Part shown: in pieces, positions 1 to 5,331 of the stretch
Layout of the letters: each line of letters begins with the position of its first letter
Position numbering within the stretch: the stretch's first letter is position 1
Assembly: GCA_020696955.1 (NCBI GenBank)
Contig: JAJFBK010000034.1
Coordinates: 1 to 6,562 of the forward strand
Length of the DNA stretch: 6,562 nucleotides
From: Patescibacteria group bacterium
GTDB lineage: Bacteria; Patescibacteria; UBA1384; CAILIB01
Direction: 5' to 3'
Notes under the pieces: model-generated
Seen by the model: only the letters and a program-made list of their open reading frames with translations
The model's database searches: none
Told to the model about the DNA's origin: nothing
Made by a program: the position numbers and the translations under genes

Positions 1-1
1 C

Positions 2-259
2 ATCAATATCCTTTTGGTACTAGCCGGGGTATTGGCCGTTCTCTTCCTTATCTACTCTGGTTTCCTTTATATCACAGCCGGTGGAAGCGCCGATAAGGCC
101 AAAGCTGCTCGTGGGGGAATCATCAATGCGGTGATCGGCATCATCATCATTATGGCTTCGTTCTTTATCGTTCGATTCGCTGTCGGCATCGGAAATTCTG
201 CCCAAAACGCAGACGGAGCAGGAACCGGTGGATCCGGAACGAGCTCCTTCCCTCTATAG
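2..259 (+). CDS. Small two-helix membrane protein, T4SS pilin-like (5' partial)
   Basis: The gene enters from the left edge. The reading frame is open from base 2 (I-N-I-L-L-V-L-A-G), and the TTG at 14 lies inside the first hydrophobic helix, so it is probably not the start. Visible residues make two transmembrane segments separated by a short loop with GGSADKAKAARGG. This matches the pattern 'hydrophobic helix, Y-I-T-x-GG, charged K/A-rich turn, N-A-x-x-G hydrophobic helix' of the VirB2/TrbC-like pilins (Pfam T4SS_pilin) that are common in Patescibacteria near type IV secretion or pilus genes. A Gly/Ser/Thr-rich tail (NADGAGTGGSGTSS) ends the protein at a TAG, close to the strong hairpin at 279-309. 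Function in a secretion system or pilus is inferred from the family; the neighbours needed to confirm it lie outside the window. Confidence 0.72.
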   Translation: MNILLVLAGVLAVLFLIYSGFLYITAGGSADKAKAARGGIINAVIGIIIIMASFFIVRFAVGIGNSAQNADGAGTGGSGTSSFPL

Positions 260-278
260 CCAATAGTTCTCTCAAGCA

Positions 279-313
279 AAAAGGACGCATCTTTACGATG
301 CGTCCTTTTAATA
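279..313. terminator. Bidirectional Rho-independent terminator
   Basis: A perfect 13-bp inverted repeat (279-291 with 297-309) encloses a 5-nt loop TTTAC. The stem core is GGACGCATC/GATGCGTCC, with A-tract on the left and T-tract on the right, so it can act on both strands. It lies 20 bp after the pilin-like stop and 15 bp after the stop of the convergent gene at 325, so it can end both transcripts. Confidence 0.9.
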
Positions 314-324
314 TGTGCCAAAAA

Positions 325-1257
325 TTATTGGCGGGCTCTCTGCAATCCCAAGGTATTACGATAACCCTCGGCGTCTGCCTTGGCATACTCAGGAATTGTC
401 TCGGTGAGCTTTACCATCACCTGCCGGGCGCTGCGACTCGTAACCTTTCCAGTTACGAATACTGTTAGATGCTCACCCTTCCGATTAACATAATTGAACG
501 GAAGGGCGGTATCTGTCGGTATGGCTGATAAGTCCCGGGGATTATCAGACTGAATAATGGCCGTGCTTCTTCCTGCTGCCAGAAAGATCTCAAACTGGGG
601 AGCTTGAGCCGCCCTGATAGCTTGCGGGGATCCGAGAAAGTCCACTGCCTGTCTCGCCACTTTATCGGAGGCTTCAGCCAGAACCTTTTGCAAATCCTCC
701 AACTCACGACCTGTGGAAGCCTTTTGGTTTCCAAAGATTTTTGTCAGAATTCCAAGCCGGCGGGCAATGGCCCCAAGCGTTCCTCCTGAGCCAGCGCCCA
801 CATGCACATCTTGCCCCCTAGAAGAACTGGTTTCAGCAGGAATTGCCTCAAATGAGGCTACCCGTGACGTTCCACGGTAAATACTTGCGGAAAGAACGAT
901 CACTGAAAGTTCCTTATGATTGCCATAAGCACCTCCAACCTTCTCGGTCTGTCCTTCGTATCTGTTCCTTGTCTGTGGCCGCTCGAAGGTGTAACTCACC
1001 TCAAGCGTATAATCAGTGCGCCCTGACTTCTCAGTCGGGACACCTGCACGGACCAAAGCACCATCAACCTTGTCTAGCAGAAATGCCCTGAAGCGCTCCT
1101 CCGTATCGTCTTGGACGGACGCCCTGGCTCCAGGAACCTGGAGATAGGGTCCGGCCGTTATTTTTACGGTCGGATATTGCTGGGCCTGTACGGCCACGGC
1201 ACTGGTCAGGATCATTGTTGCTAATGTGACAATTGTGATTAAGCGTGAAATGTTCAT
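325..1257 (-). CDS. Uncharacterised secreted protein with signal peptide
   Basis: A 310-residue protein that I do not recognise. It starts at ATG 1257 behind a textbook AAGGAGG five bases upstream, so the start is firm. Residues 1-25 form a Sec signal peptide: positively charged N-end, hydrophobic ILTSAVAV core, and cleavage probably after A-V-Q-A (residue 25). The mature part mixes predicted beta strands (YTLEVSYTF near 83-91, LSVIVLSASIY near 117-127) with a Gly-rich stretch (GAGSGG, 154-159) and an amphipathic helix near 184-208. It has no lipobox cysteine, no transmembrane helix after the signal, and no recognisable catalytic motif. The overall style recalls secreted CsgG/LpoB-like alpha/beta proteins only weakly; I would not name it so. 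It has its own promoter and ends at the shared terminator at 279-309. Confidence 0.82.
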   Translation of the reverse strand: MNISRLITIVTLATMILTSAVAVQAQQYPTVKITAGPYLQVPGARASVQDDTEERFRAFLLDKVDGALVRAGVPTEKSGRTDYTLEVSYTFERPQTRNRYEGQTEKVGGAYGNHKELSVIVLSASIYRGTSRVASFEAIPAETSSSRGQDVHVGAGSGGTLGAIARRLGILTKIFGNQKASTGRELEDLQKVLAEASDKVARQAVDFLGSPQAIRAAQAPQFEIFLAAGRSTAIIQSDNPRDLSAIPTDTALPFNYVNRKGEHLTVFVTGKVTSRSARQVMVKLTETIPEYAKADAEGYRNTLGLQRARQ

Positions 1258-1284
1258 TTCCGCCTCCTTATATTTTCAAAAGAA

Positions 1285-1304
1285 TCATTCCTGTTAGGGA
1301 ATGA
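1285..1304 (-). other. Leader hairpin of the secreted-protein mRNA
   Basis: A perfect 7-bp inverted repeat (TCATTCC/GGAATGA, 6-nt loop) sits between the predicted -10 box and the AAGGAGG ribosome site. It would form at the extreme 5' end of the transcript. A role as a 5'-end stabiliser or an operator dyad is inferred. Confidence 0.45.
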
Positions 1305-1307
1305 ATA

Positions 1308-1336
1308 ACTGTACCATAAAAACACCGTTTTGTCAA
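1308..1336 (-). promoter_or_regulatory. Sigma-70-type promoter of the secreted-protein gene
   Basis: Reading the minus strand, TTGACA (1336-1331) is followed by a 17-nt spacer and TACAGT (1313-1308). The predicted +1 is near 1301, leaving a leader of about 44 nt with a hairpin and a strong Shine-Dalgarno site. The -35 lies 15 bp after the stop of the FtsB-like gene with no terminator between, so read-through from upstream is also possible. Confidence 0.72.
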
Positions 1337-1351
1337 CCCTGACCAGGTTAA

Positions 1352-1792
1352 CTAGGCTTGTTTTTCACCGCTCCAGACGTACCGCAGCCACTGCTGCCAA
1401 ATAGGTCCTCCCGAGGCTTTTTTCTTTTCTGCAGCGGCACTTACGCTAGCCGCCAACTCATCCTCCACCCGCCTGGCCACGCTGGACTCGGGCAGGGCAT
1501 ACACCTTTTCGTTTGGTTTTTTCAAAAGCAGGGTACGACGAAGTTCCTTCTCCTTGAAAGAATCTGTCTTGTAATACACGATAAGGGCCTCAAGCCGCTC
1601 TTTCTCAAGCTGAAGCGAGGAAAGACGATCTCTCAAGGCGGTCATCTCGGCCTGAGACAGGTAGTTACGGTAAACTGCGTTACCAGCCAACACCATAAGA
1701 TATCCGGCCACCGCAATGAGCCAGAGGAAGTGAAACGAGTGCCGCACCCAGAGTACGGTCTTATGAAAGAGATATCGATACGGATGGTTCAT
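1352..1792 (-). CDS. FtsB/DivIC-family septum formation initiator
   Basis: A 146-residue bitopic membrane protein. It has a short basic cytoplasmic N-terminus (1-20), one transmembrane helix (about 21-40, FHFLWLIAVAGYLMVLAGNAV), a coiled coil (about 44-73, with leucines at heptad spacing in LRDRLSSLQLEKERLEAL), and then the family signature YYKTDSFKEKELRRTLLLKKPNEKVYALPE (73-102). That signature corresponds to the 'L-K-x-D-x-F-x-E-x-x-A-R-x-x-L-x-L-x-K-P-x-E-x-V-Y' region of FtsB/DivIC. Such proteins join FtsL/FtsQ (DivIB) in the divisome and help activate septal peptidoglycan synthesis. A longer frame opens at 1885 but would overlap the CAP gene by 74 bp and add a non-family N-terminus, so I start at ATG 1792, 19 bp after the CAP stop. 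The tail after 105 is Ala/Lys-rich and not conserved. There is no Shine-Dalgarno site; translation is either coupled to the CAP gene or leaderless. Confidence 0.85.
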   Translation of the reverse strand: MNHPYRYLFHKTVLWVRHSFHFLWLIAVAGYLMVLAGNAVYRNYLSQAEMTALRDRLSSLQLEKERLEALIVYYKTDSFKEKELRRTLLLKKPNEKVYALPESSVARRVEDELAASVSAAAEKKKASGGPIWQQWLRYVWSGEKQA

Positions 1793-1799
1793 CCCACCC

Positions 1800-1805
1800 A
1801 GTATA
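1800..1805 (-). promoter_or_regulatory. Possible -10 box of a leaderless ftsB-like transcript
   Basis: TATACT on the minus strand ends 7 nt before the ATG at 1792, which would put +1 at or next to the start codon. No convincing -35 is visible; TTCGGA at a 15-nt spacing is the nearest. The bases between are GGGTGGG, which is not a good Shine-Dalgarno site. Weak alone, but it repeats the arrangement at the antiporter gene. Confidence 0.3.
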
Positions 1806-1811
1806 TCACTC

Positions 1812-2357
1812 TTAGTGAGCTCCGAACATCTGAACTGTAAGGAGAACCTTGCTACCATCGGCATTAGTAGACTCGATGCAGGCATATCCTACTTCAACGT
1901 ATTTGGGAGACATCAAGTTGGCATAGTGGCTAGGGCTGGCAAGCCAAGCCTTGGTAATACCGCTCGGAGTAGAAAATCCTCGAGCCAAGTTCTCACCGGC
2001 TACTTTGTAGGAATACCCAGACTCAGTGATAAAGTCCCAAGGAGCCTTGTTGTCCCCTGGTCGGAAATGTTCCCAATACCCTTTTTCTGACATATCAGCG
2101 GCTTTGGCTTTTGCGGCTGAGGTAAGTTCGGCGTTCAAAACTAAAGGTGCAAGACCCTTGGCGCGACGTGCCTCATTCGTAAGAACCAAAAATTCTTCAG
2201 CAGAGAACCGGTTAACTGATTCAATCCGGACCTGGTGGGCAGTAGCTGTCTGAGCCATGGTCATGGGAGCGCTACTGAAAAATGCCACCAACTGAGCCGC
2301 AACTACGACGGCAGTAAGGTGACGAAACAGCCCGGAAAGAGCGCTAATCTGATTCAT
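1812..2357 (-). CDS. Secreted CAP (SCP/PR1)-domain protein
   Basis: A 181-residue exported protein. Residues 1-35 are a signal peptide with a basic start (FRH), a hydrophobic core VVVAAQLVAFF, and likely cleavage after T-M-A (35). The mature protein is essentially one CAP domain: LVLTNEARRAKGLAPLVLNAELTSAAKAKAADM (57-89), W-E-H (H97), GENLARG (E122) and W-L-A-S-P-S-H-Y-A-N-L-M (H144), ending in the family's closing strand VLLTVQMFGAH. The two histidines and the glutamate are the CAP cavity residues, which in some members bind a divalent metal. Bacterial secreted CAP proteins are often envelope-associated, with roles that are mostly unproven; I infer only an extracellular or wall location. It is first in a two-gene unit with the FtsB-like gene (19-bp gap) under a strong promoter. 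The leader is A-rich and lacks a Shine-Dalgarno site. Confidence 0.92.
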   Translation of the reverse strand: MNQISALSGLFRHLTAVVVAAQLVAFFSSAPMTMAQTATAHQVRIESVNRFSAEEFLVLTNEARRAKGLAPLVLNAELTSAAKAKAADMSEKGYWEHFRPGDNKAPWDFITESGYSYKVAGENLARGFSTPSGITKAWLASPSHYANLMSPKYVEVGYACIESTNADGSKVLLTVQMFGAH

Positions 2358-2388
2358 GGTATTCTTTTGTATTTGTTTTTCTTTTTGT

Positions 2389-2405
2389 ATTTCCTTTTTG
2401 GAAAT
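2389..2405 (-). other. 5'-terminal hairpin of the CAP-gene leader
   Basis: A perfect 6-bp inverted repeat ATTTCC/GGAAAT with a 5-base A/T loop begins exactly at the predicted transcription start (2405, minus strand). The remaining leader down to the ATG is A-rich and unstructured. A role in 5'-end protection is inferred. Confidence 0.4.
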
Positions 2406-2411
2406 TATATA

Positions 2412-2440
2412 AGTATATGCCTTTTTAGCTCATCTGTCAA
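2412..2440 (-). promoter_or_regulatory. Strong sigma-70-type promoter of the CAP-ftsB unit
   Basis: On the minus strand, a consensus TTGACA (2440-2435) is followed by exactly 17 nt and TATACT (2417-2412). Predicted +1 is near 2405, giving a 48-nt A-rich leader. It is the closest match to consensus in the window. Confidence 0.82.
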
Positions 2441-2447
2441 TCTGTTA

Positions 2448-2462
2448 AGAACAGAGAGTTCT
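2448..2462. promoter_or_regulatory. Small dyad upstream of the CAP promoter
   Basis: AGAAC-AGAGA-GTTCT is a perfect 5-bp dyad just outside the CAP -35, in the 177-bp divergent region between two oppositely directed genes. It could be an operator half-site pair, but 5 bp is within chance expectation. Confidence 0.2.
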
Positions 2463-2498
2463 AATAAATGGCTACTGTAAGCGAAAAAAGAGAACATA

Positions 2499-2528
2499 TA
2501 GACCAGGTAAGGCCCGAGCCGGTATACT
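2499..2528 (+). promoter_or_regulatory. Promoter placing +1 at the antiporter start codon
   Basis: TATACT (2523-2528) is followed by six bases and then the GTG start at 2535. A -35-like TAGACC (2499-2504) lies 18 nt upstream of the -10. The usual 6-7 nt distance from -10 to +1 puts transcription initiation on or next to the start codon, and there is no Shine-Dalgarno sequence upstream, so the mRNA is probably leaderless. Confidence 0.55.
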
Positions 2529-2534
2529 GAAACT

Positions 2535-4235
2535 GTGAATACCATCTTTTCCCAAATCGGCATCATCATAGCGGTCGCCACCTTCTTTGCGGTTGCGGTC
2601 CGTTTTTTTAAGCAGCCCCCGTTGGTGGGTTATGTTTTGGCCGGCATTACTCTGGGTCCTCTTGGCCTCAGCCTGGTTCAAAACCATGAAATACTCGATG
2701 GCACTCGCCAGGTCGGCCTCGCCTTCCTCCTCTTTTTGGTGGGCATGGAGCTTGACTGGAAAAAAGTCCGCCAACAACTAAGCGCCACCTTTGCACTGAG
2801 CCTTATCCAGGTTCTGGGAAGCTTTACCGCCGGGTTCCTGCTTGCCCTTCTTTTTGGACAGGATCTGGTCGTCAGCCTTTATATAGGAACCATCGTCGCC
2901 TTCACTTCGACCGTATTGGTTGTAAAAGTGCTTTCAGAATCCAGGGACCTCAGCTCCCTTCATGGCCGACTCTCAGTGGGAATTCTCCTTTTCCAAGATG
3001 TGATCGCCATCATGTCGGTGCTTATCCTGACCAATGCCACGATATCCAGCTCACTCAGCACTGGCACTGTGCTAGCACTTCTTCTGTTAAAGGGAGCTTC
3101 TCTTGTTTCACTGTTATACGTAATGGCCCAGTACGTTCTTCCTTACCTTTTCAAGAAAATAGCTCGGTCCAGCGAATTGCTCTTTTTGGCCAGCATTTCC
3201 TGGTGTTTTGCGGTTGCCATCTCCGCTTCCCTCTTTGATTTCCCGATTGAGGTAGGGGCATTTTTGGCCGGTATCAGCCTTGCCTCCCTTCCATATTCGC
3301 TCGATATCATGAACCGACTTCGCTCAGTTCGTGACTTTTTCGTCATCTTGTTATTCGTAAGCCTTGGCAGTCATTTTGCCTTTCCGGCTCACGGGCTTGC
3401 CCCCTTGGCACTGGCGCTCATCGGATTGGTGGTAATAGTGAAGCCTATCGTGGCTTTTCTTATCTTGAACATGAGAGGTTTTCGAAACCGCACTTCTTTC
3501 ATCGTGGCCCTCACTCAGGGACAACTTAGCGAGTTTTCAATATTGGCCATCGAAATAGGCCTGGCTCAAGCTCTGCTACCGGCCGACCTGGCCTCGATGC
3601 TGACATTCGTGGCAATCGTCTCTCTTTTCCTCTCTACCCTCACCTTGACCCATCGAGAGCGTCTCTACGCTATGCTGCGGCTCAGCTTGAAACCGTTCGA
3701 GCGAAAACGGGGTCATTTCTCCATACATTTGGAAAAAGAGATGAAGGACCACATCATTCTCTTCGGATACCATCGGATGGGTTATCACATCTTCAAGAAG
3801 CTCGGCAATTTGCGTGACCGCATCTTGGTTGTGGATTTCAATCCTGAGATCGTAAACCGGTTGAGAAGCCAGGGAGTTCTCTGCGTTTACGGTGACATTC
3901 AAGATGAAGAAATCATGGAGGCAACCTGGTCAAAGTCAGCTTCAATGATCATTTCCACTGTCCCTCACCGAGAAGAAACCCTTTTCCTGCTTGAACAAGC
4001 TGGCAAGCATCACACTAAACCGCTTATCATCGTTACCAGTCATAACATTGATGATGCCTTGGAATATTACAAGCTCGGAGCCGACTATGTCATTCTGCCT
4101 CACTTATTAGGAGGAGAGTTCGTTGGCGACCTCATTTCCCAATACGAAGAAAAATCCCTCAAACACCTGGTCAAACAACGAGCCGAGGAAGTAAAGCTGC
4201 TTCGCGCTCGTAAACACGCCCTCTACTACGATTAA
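2535..4235 (+). CDS. KefB/KefC-like cation:proton antiporter (CPA2) with TrkA-N domain
   Basis: A 566-residue inner-membrane transporter. Residues 5-385 are the sodium/hydrogen-exchanger fold with about 12 helices. Family marks include F-K-Q-P-P-L-V-G-Y-V-L-A-G-I-T-L-G-P (25-42), FTSTVLVVKVL (123-133), the LLFQDV core with Q154-D155 (the ion/proton site region of CPA2 exchangers), and GQLSEFSILAIE (329-340). After a linker, residues about 405-535 form a TrkA-N Rossmann domain: beta1 HIILFGYHRMG (406-416) and acidic D434 ending beta2 (LVVDFNPE), which is expected to bind nucleotide ribose. The middle glycine of the usual G-x-G-x-x-G is histidine (H413). The RCK-C domain is absent and the C-terminus is a charged helix (537-560). 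Such proteins exchange K+ or Na+ for H+ under cytoplasmic ligand control. The GTG start lacks a Shine-Dalgarno site but matches the family N-terminus. The histidine phosphatase follows 9 bp downstream. Confidence 0.92.
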   Translation: MNTIFSQIGIIIAVATFFAVAVRFFKQPPLVGYVLAGITLGPLGLSLVQNHEILDGTRQVGLAFLLFLVGMELDWKKVRQQLSATFALSLIQVLGSFTAGFLLALLFGQDLVVSLYIGTIVAFTSTVLVVKVLSESRDLSSLHGRLSVGILLFQDVIAIMSVLILTNATISSSLSTGTVLALLLLKGASLVSLLYVMAQYVLPYLFKKIARSSELLFLASISWCFAVAISASLFDFPIEVGAFLAGISLASLPYSLDIMNRLRSVRDFFVILLFVSLGSHFAFPAHGLAPLALALIGLVVIVKPIVAFLILNMRGFRNRTSFIVALTQGQLSEFSILAIEIGLAQALLPADLASMLTFVAIVSLFLSTLTLTHRERLYAMLRLSLKPFERKRGHFSIHLEKEMKDHIILFGYHRMGYHIFKKLGNLRDRILVVDFNPEIVNRLRSQGVLCVYGDIQDEEIMEATWSKSASMIISTVPHREETLFLLEQAGKHHTKPLIIVTSHNIDDALEYYKLGADYVILPHLLGGEFVGDLISQYEEKSLKHLVKQRAEEVKLLRARKHALYYD

Positions 4236-4244
4236 GCCCTGCCT

Positions 4245-4952
4245 ATGATAGTTTTTCTGCGCCACGCTGAGTCTATCCAAAATCGTGCTCATGCCGCCCT
4301 CTTGGAAGGTGATTCAAGTCACTTTACTGATGAATACCTGCAAACCAAAGACCCCGAAGTCAGCCTCACCGAAGTAGGCTTGCAGCAGGCAGCTGCCACC
4401 GGAAAATGGCTCCGGAAAGAGTTTCCCGACGGGTTTGCCTCGTGCATCTGCTCTCCCTATCGACGAGCCCTTCAGACCTACGCCCAACTCGGACTTCCCA
4501 ACCAGCCTGTTATCGAACCTCGAATCCGGGAGCAAAGCTGGGGATCTCTGCATCACAAGCATCCCCACACCGCCGCAGAAGAGCGGAGGGAATATTTTGA
4601 ACGATTCCAAAGCGCCATGGACGCTCGCCCTGGAGACGGAGAAAGCGTTAGGGAGCATTTTCATCGAGTGAGAGAGTTCCTAACCGAATTATTGGCAGGA
4701 TACTCCGGGGAAGACATCCTGATTGTCTCTCACGGTGGAAGCATGAAGATGGCAAGAATGATCTTGGAAAACATCCCTGAGCATGAGCTGTCACGCCTCT
4801 ACACCCCAGAATTCCCCATGAGCAACTGCCAGATAGTAATCTACAGCGAGAAGGATCCGGTTACCGGAAGCCCGGAAGAAAGCCTGTGCTGGGTCAATTC
4901 ACTCTGCCCTCAAAAGCCCTCCGGCCAGACACCCGACTGGCGAAAGTTCTAA
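4245..4952 (+). CDS. Histidine phosphatase family protein (phosphoglycerate mutase-like)
   Basis: A 235-residue cytoplasmic enzyme of the branch-1 histidine phosphatase superfamily. It starts MIVFLRHAES, with the RH signature at R6-H7; H7 is the residue expected to carry the phosphate. The other pocket residues are present: R73 in CSPYRRALQT, E96 in R-I-R-E-Q-S-W-G, GES (132-134), and the second histidine H163 in VSHGGSMKMA. All catalytic positions are intact, so it should be active. The substrate cannot be read from sequence: sugar phosphates, nucleotides or phosphoproteins are all possible. The 'gpmA' name would be an over-call, since the mutase-specific length and insertions are not evident. 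The C-terminal 25 residues (CPQKPSGQTPDWRKF end) are extra to the fold. ATG at 4245 is 9 bp after the antiporter stop without a clear Shine-Dalgarno site, so translational coupling in an operon is likely. Confidence 0.92.
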   Translation: MIVFLRHAESIQNRAHAALLEGDSSHFTDEYLQTKDPEVSLTEVGLQQAAATGKWLRKEFPDGFASCICSPYRRALQTYAQLGLPNQPVIEPRIREQSWGSLHHKHPHTAAEERREYFERFQSAMDARPGDGESVREHFHRVREFLTELLAGYSGEDILIVSHGGSMKMARMILENIPEHELSRLYTPEFPMSNCQIVIYSEKDPVTGSPEESLCWVNSLCPQKPSGQTPDWRKF

Positions 4953-4961
4953 GCCCTGGCA

Positions 4962-4990
4962 TTGACAGGAACACCTCAACTTGGTATTGT
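4962..4990 (+). promoter_or_regulatory. Promoter of the upstream small RNA
   Basis: A consensus -35 TTGACA (4962-4967), 17-nt spacer, then TATTGT (4985-4990; four of six consensus bases including the key A2 and T6). Predicted +1 is 4997, precisely the first base of the large stem-loop. It lies 9 bp after the phosphatase stop. Confidence 0.65.
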
Positions 4991-5010
4991 CCGACGGAAT
5001 CGATGAGGCA
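4981..5010 (+). repeat. Direct repeat copy A (promoter -10 plus stem 5' arm)
   Basis: Matches copy B (5248-5277) at 24 of 30 positions, 267 bp apart. The shared core is CGGAA-Y-CGATGAGG-Y-A. It covers the -10 region and the 5' arm of the first stem-loop. An ATTGAC motif lies at the same offset (20 bp) upstream of both copies, so the whole promoter-stem module appears duplicated. Confidence 0.75.
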
Positions 5011-5230
5011 AACGGCATGATGCTTTGAGCAAATTTCGATCTGCCCATCGGTTCACCCGCTAGGCGGCCAGAGAGTCAATATGCTATGTCTTGTAAGAGA
5101 ATGTGTTATTTGTCCCTGGTCGCCGACCCTTTTGGCGTGAGACACTTATGTGGATGCCCATAGGCAAGGAATTCTGTGTCCCCGCCATCCAAACATCCTG
5201 CCCCAGATCGGAGCAGGATGTTTCTTTATT
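4997..5230 (+). ncRNA. Candidate transposase-associated structured RNA (bridge/seekRNA-like)
   Basis: Predicted transcript of about 230 nt, bounded by its own promoter and intrinsic terminator. Stem-loop 1 (4997-5054) pairs 4997-5010 with 5041-5054: 13 bp with one G-U pair and a single bulged A (5006), closing a 30-nt loop. A small hairpin CCGC-TAG-GCGG follows (5057-5067). Stem-loop 2 (5134-5186) pairs GGCG with CGCC and GACAC (5141-5145) with GTGTC (5176-5180), enclosing TGCC-CATA-GGCA. The terminator hairpin (5191-5223) ends it. The only reading frame at the expected place (TTG 4981) stops after 15 codons and begins before +1. IS110 recombinases are known to use an element-encoded RNA with internal guide loops (IS621 bridge RNA); equating this RNA with that class is inference from position, size and structure. 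An attenuated leader or antisense regulator is the alternative. Confidence 0.5.
5191..5230 (+). terminator. Rho-independent terminator between small RNA and transposase
   Basis: A perfect 11-bp stem (AAACATCCTGC, 5191-5201, with 5213-5223) and an 11-nt loop are followed by CTTTATT, extending the stem's own TTT into a T-rich tract. The other strand has no T-tract, so it works rightward only. It separates the small RNA from the transposase promoter, whose -35 overlaps the end of the tract. Confidence 0.8.
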
Positions 5231-5257
5231 GACTACAGGAGCATATTTTGGTACAGT
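5229..5257 (+). promoter_or_regulatory. Promoter of the transposase gene
   Basis: TTGACT (5229-5234), 17-nt spacer, TACAGT (5252-5257; the same -10 as the promoter at 1308-1313). Predicted +1 is 5264, again at the base of a stem-loop. Initiation here lies downstream of the alternative TTG start at 5248, which favours the later start. Confidence 0.62.
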
Positions 5258-5277
5258 TCGTCGGAACCGATGAGGTA
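5248..5277 (+). repeat. Direct repeat copy B (promoter -10 plus stem 5' arm)
   Basis: Partner of 4981-5010 (24 of 30 identical). The 3' stem arms are also related: CGTCGGTTC at 5315-5323 against CATCGGTTC at 5046-5054 (8 of 9). The loops between the arms are unrelated. Confidence 0.75.
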
Positions 5278-5324
5278 ATATGGTGCCTGCCTAAATGGCA
5301 GTTTCATGTGTACACGTCGGTTCC
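5263..5324 (+). promoter_or_regulatory. Structured leader of the transposase mRNA, mimic of RNA stem-loop 1
   Basis: 5263-5272 pairs with 5315-5324: 10 bp with one G-U pair. The apical region holds a second perfect hairpin CTGCC-TAAAT-GGCAG (5287-5301). The stem is 8 nt upstream of AAAGGAG, so folding or protein binding here could affect translation. Its stem sequence is nearly that of stem-loop 1 in the small RNA, while its loop differs. Confidence 0.6.
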
Positions 5325-5331
5325 CTACTTC

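Noticed and set aside
14..16. TTG as the true start of the pilin-like gene
   Set aside because: The frame is open to the window edge, and the TTG falls within the first transmembrane segment, so the gene is treated as 5' partial.
1335..1349. CCTG-AC-CAGG dyad between the FtsB-like stop and the next promoter as a terminator
   Set aside because: The stem is only 4 bp with a 2-nt loop and no T-tract, too weak to terminate transcription.
1358..1840. 160-codon open frame on the plus strand opposite the FtsB-like gene
   Set aside because: Its composition shows no domain and lacks a ribosome site. It mirrors a gene with a clear family signature, so it is an antisense shadow.
1793..1885. Extended N-terminus for the FtsB-like gene from ATG 1885
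   Set aside because: It would overlap the CAP gene by 74 bp, and its 31 extra residues do not resemble the short N-terminus usual in FtsB/DivIC. The ATG at 1792 fits the family.
4314..4664. 116-codon minus-strand frame inside the phosphatase gene
   Set aside because: The plus-strand gene has all catalytic motifs of its family, and the antisense frame has no recognisable features.
4981..5028. Fifteen-codon leader peptide from TTG 4981 in repeat copy A
   Set aside because: It starts before the predicted transcription start, has a poor ribosome site, and its protein resemblance to the long transposase N-terminus is explained by the DNA repeat and the shared RNA stem.
4981..5277. IS200/IS605-type element bounded by two end hairpins
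   Set aside because: The hairpins are preceded by promoter boxes and separated by a terminator, and no Y1 transposase or TnpB-like gene is present. The RNA interpretation explains more of the sequence.
5308..5315. GTGTACAC palindrome as a regulator site
   Set aside because: An 8-bp palindrome is common by chance and lies within the leader stem-loop, where pairing constraints already explain part of it.
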